Source of the DNA: Desulfomicrobium sp. ZS1
GTDB lineage: Bacteria > Desulfobacterota > Desulfovibrionia > Desulfovibrionales > Desulfomicrobiaceae
Length of the DNA stretch: 64,000 nucleotides
Assembly: GCF_024204645.1 (NCBI RefSeq)
Contig: NZ_CP100351.1
Span: 2,630,001 to 2,694,000 of the forward strand
Reading direction: 5' to 3'
In this document: positions 27,298 to 35,805 of the stretch, in pieces
Numbering within the stretch: the stretch's first letter is position 1
Layout of the letters: every line of letters begins with the position of its first letter
Program-made: the position numbers and the translations under genes
Notes under the pieces: model-generated
The model's input: only the letters and a program-made list of their open reading frames with translations
Database searches by the model: none
Told to the model about the DNA's origin: nothing

Positions 27298-28788
27298 TCA
27301 GCGCTTCCCCCCAAAGAGCGAACCCAGCACTCCGCGAAGAATCTCACGCCCGAGCTGGGTCCCGATGGTCCGGACCGCGCTTTTGACCAAAGCCTCGCCC
27401 ACCCCCTGCCTGCGTCCCGATCCGGAAAACCACCCGCCGTCCTTCTGTTCGGCCTTGGCCGTGGCTTCGGCCTGCCTAGTCTCCTCGGCCTGGAGCATGG
27501 ACTGACGCGCCCTGACCTGGAGCATCTCGAAAGCGGATTCCCGGTCCACGGCCGCGTCGTAGCGCCCTTTTAGCGGAGAACGCGACATGATGGCCCCGCG
27601 CTCCTGCTCCGTGAGCGGACCGATGCGCGAATAGGGTGGCCGGATCAGAATGCGCTCGACCATGCACGGCCGGCCCTTTTCGTCCAGAGTGGAAACCAGG
27701 GCCTCGCCGGTGCCCAGGCTGATGATGGCCTCGCCGGTGTCGAAGGCGGGGTTGGCCCGGAAGCTCTCGGCCACGGAACGCACGGCTTTCTGCTCTTTGG
27801 GCGTGTAGGCGCGCAAAGCGTGCTGAATTTTGAGCCCAAGCTGTCCCAGGATCTGCTCCGGAACATCGGTCGGGCTCTGGCTGATGAAATAGATGCCAAC
27901 TCCCTTGGAGCGGATCAGGCGGACCACCTGCTCGATCTTGTCCACCAGGGCCTTGGGCGCGTTGTCGAAAAGCAGGTGGGCCTCATCGAAGAAAAAGACC
28001 ATGACGGGTTTATCCGGGTTGCCGACCTCGGGCAGCTGCTCGAAAAGCTCGGCCAGGAGCCAAAGCAGAAATGTCGCGTAAATCTTGGGCGAGCGGGCCA
28101 TGAGGCTTGAAGCGTCGAGAATGGAGATGACGCCGTTGCCCGAAAAATCGACATGCATGAGATCGGACAGGTTCACCGCCGGTTCGCCGAAGAAAACGTC
28201 CCCGCCCTGCTCTTCGAGCACCAGAAGCTGCCGCTGCAAAGCCCCCACGCTGGCGGCGCTGATGTTGCCGTACGTTGCGCGAAGCTCCGCCGCGTTGTCG
28301 GCCATGAATTGCAGCATGGACCGCAAATCCTTCAGGTCGAGGAGCAGCAGACCCTGTTCGTCGGCAATGCGAAAGCAGGCGTACAAAATCCCGCTTTGCG
28401 TCTCGTTCACGCCCAAGAGCGAGGACAGAAGCAAGGGGCCCATCTCGGAGATCGTGCTACGCAGAGGGTGGCCGCTTTGGCCGAATACGTCCCAGAACAC
28501 AACGGGACAGCCCTGAAAGAAAAACCCTTCGGCAGGCATGGCGGCCAGACGCTCGTCGATCTTGGGATGCGGCGTGCCGGGGACGGCGATACCCGAAAGG
28601 TCGCCCTTGATGTCCGCCGCGAAGACCGGAACCCCCATCCGCGCGTAGCTCTCCGCCAGCACCTGCAAGGTGACCGTTTTGCCCGTACCCGTGGCCCCCG
28701 TGACCAGACCATGACGGTTGCCCATGCTCCCAAGCTGATACAACCCTTTTCCCTCGGCTCCTCCAATCAAAAAATCCGCTGCGCTCAT
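27298..28788 (-). CDS. HerA-like ATPase, DUF853 (YjgR type)
   Basis: The 496-residue P-loop ATPase of the HerA/FtsK superfamily has a Walker A motif VTGATGTGKTVTLQVLAE near residue 40, Walker B VMVFFFDEAHLLF near residue 265 and a sensor segment GVGIYFISQSPTDVP. The C-terminal DUF853 region ends GREILRGVLGSLFGGKR. The family is widespread in Proteobacteria and its cellular role is not firmly known; HerA relatives act in DNA translocation. The start at 28788 has AAGGAGG upstream. It is divergent from the YcaO-TPR gene. Confidence 0.88.
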   Translation of the reverse strand: MSAADFLIGGAEGKGLYQLGSMGNRHGLVTGATGTGKTVTLQVLAESYARMGVPVFAADIKGDLSGIAVPGTPHPKIDERLAAMPAEGFFFQGCPVVFWDVFGQSGHPLRSTISEMGPLLLSSLLGVNETQSGILYACFRIADEQGLLLLDLKDLRSMLQFMADNAAELRATYGNISAASVGALQRQLLVLEEQGGDVFFGEPAVNLSDLMHVDFSGNGVISILDASSLMARSPKIYATFLLWLLAELFEQLPEVGNPDKPVMVFFFDEAHLLFDNAPKALVDKIEQVVRLIRSKGVGIYFISQSPTDVPEQILGQLGLKIQHALRAYTPKEQKAVRSVAESFRANPAFDTGEAIISLGTGEALVSTLDEKGRPCMVERILIRPPYSRIGPLTEQERGAIMSRSPLKGRYDAAVDRESAFEMLQVRARQSMLQAEETRQAEATAKAEQKDGGWFSGSGRRQGVGEALVKSAVRTIGTQLGREILRGVLGSLFGGKR

Positions 28789-28983
28789 GGCCCCTCCTTG
28801 CGGGTACACCGTTTCTTCCTGACCATCTGCGAATACCAAAGTGAGCCCAAAAAACAAAGGTCATTGACTTGCTCCAAAAGCCCCGCCACAACGACCCTCT
28901 ACAAGCCGTACATCCATGCGCGGCCCTCGCTCCCCATGGATGGATTCCAGAAGAAACCTCAACCCATCATAATTCGGACCAAT

Positions 28984-30702
28984 ATGATCGAAATACACTC
29001 CTGTCCCAAGGGCTACGTCACGGACCTGGACAAGACCTGCACCCCGGAAGAAACCGTGGTCAAGGCGCGCCAGGCTCTGGCCCGGTCAGGCAAGCGCATT
29101 CTGGCCCAGACCCGTCGCATCGACACCGGGCGTCTGAACATTCCGGTCTTCATGTCCATCTGCGGCGAAGACGCGCTGGGCATCATGCCCACGCGCAAGC
29201 AGATGGGCAAAGGCGCCTCCGCCCCCCAGGCCGAAGCCTCGGCTCTGATGGAACTGGTGGAGCGCTTCAGCTATTTCTCCTTCTGGGACAACCCCGAAAA
29301 CTTTCAGCCCATGACCTGGTCACAGGCACGGGAAGCGTTTGGCGACAGGCTGCTGCCCATTTCCTACATGATCCAGTCCGTGGCAGACACGGTCAGCAAA
29401 GATGACGCGGCGCGCATCCTTGACCTCTTGCCTTGGCGCTTCGCGCCGGTCACGGACATCGGTGCCGGACAGGAATTCATGGCTCCGCTGGACTGGTTCA
29501 AGAAGCTCAACGAATTCAACGGCTCGTCCGCCGGAAACACCCTGGAAGAATCCATGCTGCAAGGCGGCTGCGAGCTGGTCGAGCGCCATGTCTGCGCCGT
29601 CGTCGATCGCACCCGCCAGGACACGCCCAGTATCGATCCCGCCACTTTCAGCGATCCGGTGCTGATCGAGCTGTACGAAAAATTCACGGTGAGCGGCCTC
29701 ATCGTCCTGCTCAAGGATTTCAGCCTCGGCCTGCCCGTGCCCACGGTGGCAGCCCTGGTCATGGACCCGGCCACTTTTCCGCACAAAAGTGAGATCGTCT
29801 TCACGGCGGGCACGGCCTCCTCTCCCGAAAAGGCCGCCATCCGCGCCCTGACCGAAATCGCCCAGCTCGGCGGGGATTTCGAGACCGGCAGCAATTACGA
29901 GGCCTCCGGCCTGCCCAAATTCATCCACCCGGACCAGTGCGCATGGCTGACTCGCGGAGAGGCGGTCTCCATCCACTCCCTGCCCTCGAACCAGGACGCC
30001 GATATCGCCACGGAGCTTGTCAATTTCTGTGCGCGGCTCAGAGAGCAGGGCTTCACCTTCTTTTCCGTGGACACCACGGTTCCGGAACTGGGCATCCCCG
30101 CCAACTACAACGTCGTCCCCGGTTTCCTGTTCCGGGAGCGCACGCCCATGGCCTCGCTGGGACTTTTCGTGGGCCGCATGCTGGCCGAGGACATGGAACC
30201 GGACCAGGCGCTGGCCGGACTTGACGTACTGGAAGAAATCCATCCCCAGGCCCACTACCTGCCCTTTTTCCGTGGTCTGGTGGCGCTGCGCCAAGGCGAA
30301 ATCGATCAGGCCGCGTCCTGGTTCGCCCGGGCCGAACCCCTGCAACCCGAACCCGACGACCGGGGCCTGGCCGCCTTTTATCAGGCCTACGCCCTGTCCC
30401 AGCAGGGCCAGTGGGCCCGGACCATCCCCCATCTGGACCGGGCCGTTCAGCACTGCCCCGAGGTCAAGGAGTACTTCAACCTGCGCGGGGTGGCCTATTT
30501 CAAGCAGCAGGAGTATGCTGGCGCCGCGACCAATTTCGAGCTGGCCCTTGCTCTGGACAGCGGATCGGCCATGGACCTGGCCAATCTGGGCTTGTGTCAT
30601 AAATTCATGAACAATACGGACAAGGCGCGGGAACTTCTCGGCGAGGCGCTGGCCCTCGACCCGAGCCTGGAATTCGCCCGCACTCATCTCAGTGAACTGT
30701 AG
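28984..30702 (+). CDS. YcaO-domain protein with C-terminal TPR repeats
   Basis: The 572-residue protein has two YcaO signatures: MGKGASAPQAEASALMELVERFSYF near residue 80, and GSSAGNTLEESMLQGGCELVERHVC near residue 180. They supply the ATP/Mg glutamates. From about residue 410 onward it turns into tetratricopeptide repeats (LAGLDVLEEIHPQAHYLPFFRGLVALRQG, VKEYFNLRGVAYFKQQEYAGAATNFELALAL). E. coli YcaO, linked to ribosomal protein S12 methylthiolation, also has a C-terminal helical repeat domain, but this TPR tail is distinct. There is no PXPXP tail. The start is uncertain (weak Shine-Dalgarno; an in-frame ATG lies 48 nt upstream). A MoaE-like gene follows after 16 nt. Confidence 0.85.
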   Translation: MIEIHSCPKGYVTDLDKTCTPEETVVKARQALARSGKRILAQTRRIDTGRLNIPVFMSICGEDALGIMPTRKQMGKGASAPQAEASALMELVERFSYFSFWDNPENFQPMTWSQAREAFGDRLLPISYMIQSVADTVSKDDAARILDLLPWRFAPVTDIGAGQEFMAPLDWFKKLNEFNGSSAGNTLEESMLQGGCELVERHVCAVVDRTRQDTPSIDPATFSDPVLIELYEKFTVSGLIVLLKDFSLGLPVPTVAALVMDPATFPHKSEIVFTAGTASSPEKAAIRALTEIAQLGGDFETGSNYEASGLPKFIHPDQCAWLTRGEAVSIHSLPSNQDADIATELVNFCARLREQGFTFFSVDTTVPELGIPANYNVVPGFLFRERTPMASLGLFVGRMLAEDMEPDQALAGLDVLEEIHPQAHYLPFFRGLVALRQGEIDQAASWFARAEPLQPEPDDRGLAAFYQAYALSQQGQWARTIPHLDRAVQHCPEVKEYFNLRGVAYFKQQEYAGAATNFELALALDSGSAMDLANLGLCHKFMNNTDKARELLGEALALDPSLEFARTHLSEL

Positions 30703-30718
30703 CGAAGGAGAAAAAAAA

Positions 30719-31081
30719 ATGGATATCAGCAAAAAAATCGCAGAACTCAAAACCATCCCCGGCTTCAGGGAAAACGTGGGCATGATTCTGGTACACAACG
30801 GCGTGGTTCGGGCCTGGTCGCGCAAGGACAAGTCCAAAGTCGGGCGGATCAAGATCGAGGTCGATCAGGACAAGGTCGAGGCCATTCGCGCCGAATTCGA
30901 AGCCCGCCCCGGCATCTTCAAAGTCGTGGCCGAGGCCAGGAGCGGCGAATACGTGCCCGGCGACGACCTGCTCTTTTTGATCGTGGCTGGCGACATCCGC
31001 GAAAACGTAAAGCCTGCCTTAAGCGAGTTGCTGGACCGCATCAAGTCCGAAGCGGTCAGCAAGCAGGAACTCGCCCAATAA
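30719..31081 (+). CDS. MoaE-like protein (molybdopterin synthase large-subunit homologue, short)
   Basis: The 120-residue protein resembles MoaE: GMILVHNGVVRAWSRK aligns with the GA-x-VxFxGxVRx region, and the segment SGEYVPGDDLLFLIVAGDIRENVKPALSELLDRIKSE with the IGxLxxGE...HRxEAFxACRxxIDxLK region. The usual C-terminal lysine pair (IWKKE) needed for sulfur transfer is changed to AVSKQE. It is some 25 residues shorter than typical MoaE. GAAGGAG lies 8 nt before the ATG. It is placed 16 nt after the YcaO-TPR gene and 13 nt before opgG, far from moaA. A role in that operon rather than in cofactor synthesis is an inference. Confidence 0.75.
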   Translation: MDISKKIAELKTIPGFRENVGMILVHNGVVRAWSRKDKSKVGRIKIEVDQDKVEAIRAEFEARPGIFKVVAEARSGEYVPGDDLLFLIVAGDIRENVKPALSELLDRIKSEAVSKQELAQ

Positions 31082-31094
31082 ACGGAGCCAATCA

Positions 31095-32681
31095 ATGAAG
31101 CGTCAAACCCTGTTCACGCTAATCGTCCCGGTCATCCTCGGCGTATTCCTGGCCGCGTCCACCATGGCGGCCACCGGTGCGCCCACCCCTACCGGCGGCA
31201 CGGCCTTCGACTATGCATGGCTCAAAGGCCGGGCCCGGGCATTGGCCGCATCGCCCCATATCAGTCACGAAGGCGAACTGCCGGCGGTTCTGCAGAACCT
31301 GACCTGGGACGACTACATGCAGCTCGCCTTCGACTCGGAACATGCCTTGTGGCAGGACGAAAAGTCCCTGTTCCGGGCCGAGCTTTTCCATCTGGGGCTG
31401 TATTTCAAGACCCCCATCACCATTTATGAACTCGAAGAAGGAAAGGTCAAAGAGCTCGACTATACACCGGACCTCTTCAAATACGGAAACTCCGGAATCA
31501 AGGGCAAGGATCTGCCCAAGAACCTCGGCTTCGCCGGTTTCCGTTTCCGCTACCATACCGACTGGGCGCGGGATCTGGTGGCGTTTCTGGGCGCGAGCTA
31601 TTTTCGCGCCGTGGGGGGTGAGATGCAATACGGCCTCTCCGCCCGAGGACTGGCCGTGGACACGGCCCTGCCACGCAACGAGGAATTCCCGCTCTTCACC
31701 CATTTCTGGCTGGAAAAACCCCGTCCCGGAAGCGACACGGCCACGGTCTACGCCCTGCTCGACTCGCCCAGCGTGACCGGAGCGTACCGGTTCGACATCC
31801 GGCCGGGCCAGACCCTGACCATGAAGGTGGACGCGGCCTTGTACCCGCGCAAATCCATTGAGCGCCTGGGCGTGGCGCCCCTGACCAGCATGTTCCTGAA
31901 TGGCGAGAACGATCGCCGCATGGGCTATGACTGGCGGGCGGAAATCCACGACTCCGACGGATTGGCCATCCACAACGGCAACGGCGAATGGATCTGGCGG
32001 CCGCTCGAAAACCCGCCGTCCCTGCGTTTCAACGCTTTCATGGACCAGAACCCGCGCGGGTTCGGCCTTTTTCAACGCGACCAGAACTTCGACCACTATC
32101 AAGATGACGGGGTGTTTTACGACAAGCGCCCCAGCGTCTGGGTGGAAACCGTGGGAGACTGGGGCGCGGGTTCGGTGCAGCTGACGGAGATCCCCCACGT
32201 TGACGAGACCTTCGACAACATCGTGGCCTTCTGGAACCCCGCCGCCCCGGTGGAAGCCGGGCAGGAACTGCTCTTCAGCTATAAGCTGTACTGGGGCACC
32301 AACCCGCCCGTACCCGGCAACCTGGCCCGGGTGGTCGACACCTTCACGGGCCTTGGCGGCGTGGTCGGCAAAAAACGCGAATACTACAGCAAGCGCTTCG
32401 CCGTGGACTTCAGCGGCGGCGACCTGGCCATGATCGCCAAGGACGCCAAAATCACCCCGGTTTTGAGCACCTCTGCGGGACGCATCGAAATCACCTCAGT
32501 GCGCCCCCAGTACGCCATAAACGGCTTCCGCTGCATGTTCGACGTGGTCCCGCCCGACGAGACCCAGAACCCCATCAACCTGCGCCTGCATCTCGAAGCC
32601 AACGGCCGCCGCATCAGCGAAACCTGGATCTACCAGATGACGCCCCCGGCCATGGCGGAGCGCACGCTCTACAATCCCTGA
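31095..32681 (+). CDS. opgG: Periplasmic glucan biosynthesis protein OpgG/OpgD family
   Basis: The 528-residue exported protein has a signal peptide MKRQTLFTLIVPVILGVFLAASTMAAT. The mature part is an MdoG domain starting FDYAWLKGRARALAASPH, with GFRFRYHTDWARDLVAFLGASYFRAVG, YGLSARGLAVDTA, EEFPLFTHFWLEKP and the PRGFGLFQRDQNFDHYQD box. The family shapes the backbone of osmoregulated periplasmic glucans. No opgH glucosyltransferase is next to it. The start has CGGAG upstream. It follows the MoaE-like gene by 13 nt, so it is probably in the YcaO operon. A strong terminator follows. Confidence 0.92.
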   Translation: MKRQTLFTLIVPVILGVFLAASTMAATGAPTPTGGTAFDYAWLKGRARALAASPHISHEGELPAVLQNLTWDDYMQLAFDSEHALWQDEKSLFRAELFHLGLYFKTPITIYELEEGKVKELDYTPDLFKYGNSGIKGKDLPKNLGFAGFRFRYHTDWARDLVAFLGASYFRAVGGEMQYGLSARGLAVDTALPRNEEFPLFTHFWLEKPRPGSDTATVYALLDSPSVTGAYRFDIRPGQTLTMKVDAALYPRKSIERLGVAPLTSMFLNGENDRRMGYDWRAEIHDSDGLAIHNGNGEWIWRPLENPPSLRFNAFMDQNPRGFGLFQRDQNFDHYQDDGVFYDKRPSVWVETVGDWGAGSVQLTEIPHVDETFDNIVAFWNPAAPVEAGQELLFSYKLYWGTNPPVPGNLARVVDTFTGLGGVVGKKREYYSKRFAVDFSGGDLAMIAKDAKITPVLSTSAGRIEITSVRPQYAINGFRCMFDVVPPDETQNPINLRLHLEANGRRISETWIYQMTPPAMAERTLYNP

Positions 32682-32709
32682 TTCGAGCGACGACACTGAA
32701 CAAAATGCG

Positions 32710-32747
32710 AAAAGGGCTTTGGCGCGCGCCAAAGCCCTTTTTTTTTT
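32710..32747 (+). terminator. Rho-independent terminator after opgG
   Basis: A 15 bp stem (AAAAGGGCTTTGGCG with its complement) sits around a 2 nt centre and is followed by about ten T on the plus strand. The A-run on the other arm may let it also serve the convergent glycosyltransferase gene. Confidence 0.88.
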
Positions 32748-32769
32748 GCGTCCACGCCCACCACTCCGC

Positions 32770-33600
32770 TCAAAGGCCGCGCAAGGCCTCTGCCGCCAGC
32801 TCCCGCACCCGCACCGCCTCCTCGTCCTTGCCATGCTTGATGCAGCCCTGGGCATAAAGCCGAACCCTCTCCCGCAGGGCCGCCTCGACCATCGTCCGCT
32901 GCTCACCATCAAGCGCCATGCTCCGCAACAGGTCGATCATGGCGTAGACGCGATACAGATCAAGGCCGATGATGCGACGCGAAAGCTGGTCCGCGTGGCC
33001 GCCGGTTTTGACGACCAGGGACTCGGGCACCAGGCCCACGGGATGGCACGTGCCGACCCGCAGCCACAGGCTGTAGTCCTCGCAGGCGGGCAGGCTCTCG
33101 TCGAAAGGCCCCAGCTCGTCCCACAGGGAGCGAGTGAACATGACGCAGGACGGGCTGATCAGGCACAAGTCCAGGGAGCGGTCCAGAAACCACCCGGCGG
33201 GCTTGGCGTGCTTGAAGCGGGGGTTGACCCGGACATTGTTCCTGATCCAAATTTCATCCGTCTGGCAGATCGCAAACCCGCTCTCAGCCATGAAGCGAAT
33301 CTGTTTTTCGAGCTTGTCCGGCATCCAGTAATCATCGGAATCCAGGAGCGCGATGAGCCGGCCTCTACTGGCCGCGATGCCCCGGTTGCGGGCGGAGCTT
33401 ACCCCTTTATTTTCCTGGTGCATTCCCGTAAGCCGGGGATCGTCGAATTCGGCCAGCACCCGAGGCGTAGCATCGGTGGAGCCGTCGTCGACGACGATAA
33501 GCTCAAAATCGGCCCAGGTCTGCTCCAGCACGGAGGCAATGGCCCGGCCCAGAACGTCCGCCCGGTTGTGGGTGGGAATAATCACGGAAACGCATGTCAT
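32770..33600 (-). CDS. Family 2 glycosyltransferase
   Basis: The 276-residue inverting GT-A enzyme begins MTCVSVIIPTHNRADVLGRAIASVLEQ. It has IVVDDGSTDATP, NKGVSSARNRGIAAS, the DxD-type metal site LLDSDDYWMPDK near residue 95 and a CEDYSLWLRV catalytic-base segment near residue 190. It likely adds a sugar to a surface polysaccharide. The start at 33600 is the family-typical methionine. Its ATG overlaps the ATG of the divergent gene by 2 nt, so neither gene has a non-coding leader at this point. An ATG 9 nt upstream is an alternative. Confidence 0.9.
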   Translation of the reverse strand: MTCVSVIIPTHNRADVLGRAIASVLEQTWADFELIVVDDGSTDATPRVLAEFDDPRLTGMHQENKGVSSARNRGIAASRGRLIALLDSDDYWMPDKLEKQIRFMAESGFAICQTDEIWIRNNVRVNPRFKHAKPAGWFLDRSLDLCLISPSCVMFTRSLWDELGPFDESLPACEDYSLWLRVGTCHPVGLVPESLVVKTGGHADQLSRRIIGLDLYRVYAMIDLLRSMALDGEQRTMVEAALRERVRLYAQGCIKHGKDEEAVRVRELAAEALRGL

Positions 33601-34699
33601 GAAAAGCATCCAGGTCGTCAATGTCCGCTGGTTCAACGCCACAGCCTGGTACGGGATGTACCTGAGCCGCCTCCTGCTCGAGAACGGCCATGACGTGCTG
33701 GTCCTGGGACTGCCGGACACCCTCTCCGCCCGCAAGGGGCAAGAGTGGGGACTGCCCATGCGCCTCCTGGACCTGAACACGACCACGCCCTGGGGCATAG
33801 CCGCGCTGTACGGCAAACTCAAGAGGCTGGTGGCCGAGTTCAAGCCCGATGTGGTCAACTGCCACCGGGGCGAAAGCTATCTCTTGTGGGGCCTGCTCAA
33901 AAAAGAGCTGGGAAGTTTCAGGCTGATCCGCACCCGCGGCGACCAGCGCCTGCCCAAGGCGAACCTCGTCAACCGCTGGCTGCACAATGATGTCAGCGAC
34001 GCGGTCATCACCACCAATTCGCCCATGACCCGCCATTTTCAGAACGTCTTCAAGGTGCCGCCGCGCAAGCTGCACCAGATCCTCGGCGGAGTGGATGTCG
34101 ATACCTTCCACCCCGACCCGGCCGCCCGCGCCCGCATCAGGGCGGAACTGGGCTACGGGGACAATGACTTAGTCGTCGGCCTGTTGGGCCGCTTCGACCG
34201 GGTCAAGGGCCAGCACGAACTGATCCGGGCCGTGGCCAACCTGCACGGGCAAGGCATGTCGAACATCCGTCTGCTGCTGCTCGGTTTCGACTCGGCCACG
34301 CCGGAAACGACGGTGCGCGGCTGGATCAAAGAGCACGGCATCGAGTCCATCACCGCCATCACGGGCAAGCGCCCGGACATCCCCGCCTGCCTGAACGCCC
34401 TGGACCTGGGCGTTGTCGCCTCGCTGTGGTCCGAGACCATTGCCAGGGCGGCCCTTGAAATCATGGCCACGGGCGTGCCGCTGATCAGCACCGGTGTGGG
34501 CGTCATGCCCGACCTGCTGGAACCGGAGGCCCTGTTCGGGGCCGGGGACGTGGACGCCTTGGCCGGGCGCATCCGCGAGGTGATGGAGCGCCCGGAGCTG
34601 GCCGACTCCCTGCGCCGGGAACAATGCCGACGCATGTACGATCTTTCCGGCCATGATTTTCTGGCCAAAACCCTGGCTGTTTACGAGGGCGTCCTGTGA
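33599..34699 (+). CDS. Family 4 glycosyltransferase
   Basis: The 366-residue GT-B enzyme has an N-terminal acceptor domain (VVNVRWFNATAWYGMYLSRLLLENGHDVLVLG) and a C-terminal donor domain with VVGLLGRFDRVKGQHELIRAV near residue 195. The nucleotide-sugar motif ETIARAALEIMATGVPLISTGVGVMPDLL is near residue 285. It is the first of three overlapping genes (GTGA and ATGA junctions) for envelope glycan assembly. Its start codon overlaps that of the divergent GT2 gene. Confidence 0.9.
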   Translation: MKSIQVVNVRWFNATAWYGMYLSRLLLENGHDVLVLGLPDTLSARKGQEWGLPMRLLDLNTTTPWGIAALYGKLKRLVAEFKPDVVNCHRGESYLLWGLLKKELGSFRLIRTRGDQRLPKANLVNRWLHNDVSDAVITTNSPMTRHFQNVFKVPPRKLHQILGGVDVDTFHPDPAARARIRAELGYGDNDLVVGLLGRFDRVKGQHELIRAVANLHGQGMSNIRLLLLGFDSATPETTVRGWIKEHGIESITAITGKRPDIPACLNALDLGVVASLWSETIARAALEIMATGVPLISTGVGVMPDLLEPEALFGAGDVDALAGRIREVMERPELADSLRREQCRRMYDLSGHDFLAKTLAVYEGVL

Positions 34700-35805
34700 A
34701 GCGCGTGGCTCTCATGCTCCCCAAACTCAGCCGCTACGGCGGGGCCGAGCAGTTCGGATACCGTCTGGCCGAATACCTGGCCACGCAGTGCGACCGTGAA
34801 TTCGAGGTGACCTTCATCTGCGCCAAGCAGGACGGCCCCGCGCCGAGGGGCGTCAAGGTGATCCGGATCGGGCGCCCCATTCCGGGCAAGCTCGGCAAGG
34901 TGCTCTGGTTCGCGCTGGCTGCGGAAGTCGCCCGGCGCAGGGGGAAATTCGACGTCAGCGTAGGGCTTGGCAACACCGTCTTCCAGGACATCGCGCGGCT
35001 CTCCGGCGGGCCGACAGGCCTTTTCTGGGACTATTCCATCCGCGCCTATGCGCCGGGCCGGGAACGCGCCTTGAAATCCCTGGCCAGGCGTCTTTCCCCG
35101 GGCAAGCAGCTTGGCCGGCTCGTCGAAGGGCTCTGCGTGCGCAGCACCCCCGTGCTGGTCGCCAACTCCGAGTTCGTGCGCGATCTGACCGTCAGAGCCC
35201 ACCCCTGGCTCAAGCCCGAAAACATCCGGCTCATCTACAACAAGCCGGATCTGACCCGGTTCTCCCCCGGCGACCCAGCCGCCAAGGCGCAGCTGCGCGA
35301 GCGCTTCGGCCTTCCGGAAACTGCCGACCTCATCATCACGGCGGGCACCAATTTTCGCCTTAAAGGCGTGCATGTCCTGATCCGGAGCTTGGCCCAGCTG
35401 CCGCCGTCCTTCCACTTGGCCGTGGCCGGAGGACGGGGCAGCCGCGAACTGCTCGGCCTGGCCGAAAGCCTTGGAGCCGGGGCCAGAGTCCATTTTCTGG
35501 GCCGGGTGGACGACATGCCCGCGCTGTATCAGGCCGGGGACATCTTCGTGCTGAACACCTTTTACGACGCCTGCGCCAACGCCGTGCTCGAAGCTCTGGC
35601 CTGCGGATTGCCAGCCATTTCCACGACCAGCAACGGCAGTTCCGTCTTCCTGCGCCCCGAGGCGGTAATAAACGACCCCACCGACGCGCAGGCCCTGGCA
35701 GGCCGCATCCGCTCCCTGATCCACCAAGGCCGCACCGCGCGTGAGGATTATGCGCCCTTGAGCGGCCTGGAACCTTACGCCGACCTCATCCGGGAATTTT
35801 CATGA
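34696..35805 (+). CDS. Family 4 glycosyltransferase (GTG start)
   Basis: The 369-residue GT-B enzyme begins VALMLPKLSRYGGAEQFGYRLAEYL, the YGGAEQ acceptor-site loop common in core-oligosaccharide transferases. It then has VANSEFVRDL, an ITAGTNFRLKGVHVLIRSL donor-domain start and the NTFYDACANAVLEALACGLPAISTT motif. The GTG start overlaps the previous stop (GTGA). Likely a lipopolysaccharide core glucosyl/heptosyl-type transferase; the sugar cannot be read from sequence. Confidence 0.88.
   Translation: MKRVALMLPKLSRYGGAEQFGYRLAEYLATQCDREFEVTFICAKQDGPAPRGVKVIRIGRPIPGKLGKVLWFALAAEVARRRGKFDVSVGLGNTVFQDIARLSGGPTGLFWDYSIRAYAPGRERALKSLARRLSPGKQLGRLVEGLCVRSTPVLVANSEFVRDLTVRAHPWLKPENIRLIYNKPDLTRFSPGDPAAKAQLRERFGLPETADLIITAGTNFRLKGVHVLIRSLAQLPPSFHLAVAGGRGSRELLGLAESLGAGARVHFLGRVDDMPALYQAGDIFVLNTFYDACANAVLEALACGLPAISTTSNGSSVFLRPEAVINDPTDAQALAGRIRSLIHQGRTAREDYAPLSGLEPYADLIREFS

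Noticed and set aside
29320-30852. 510-codon minus-strand frame opposite the YcaO-TPR gene
   Set aside because: Antisense to confirmed YcaO and TPR motifs; no recognisable domain.
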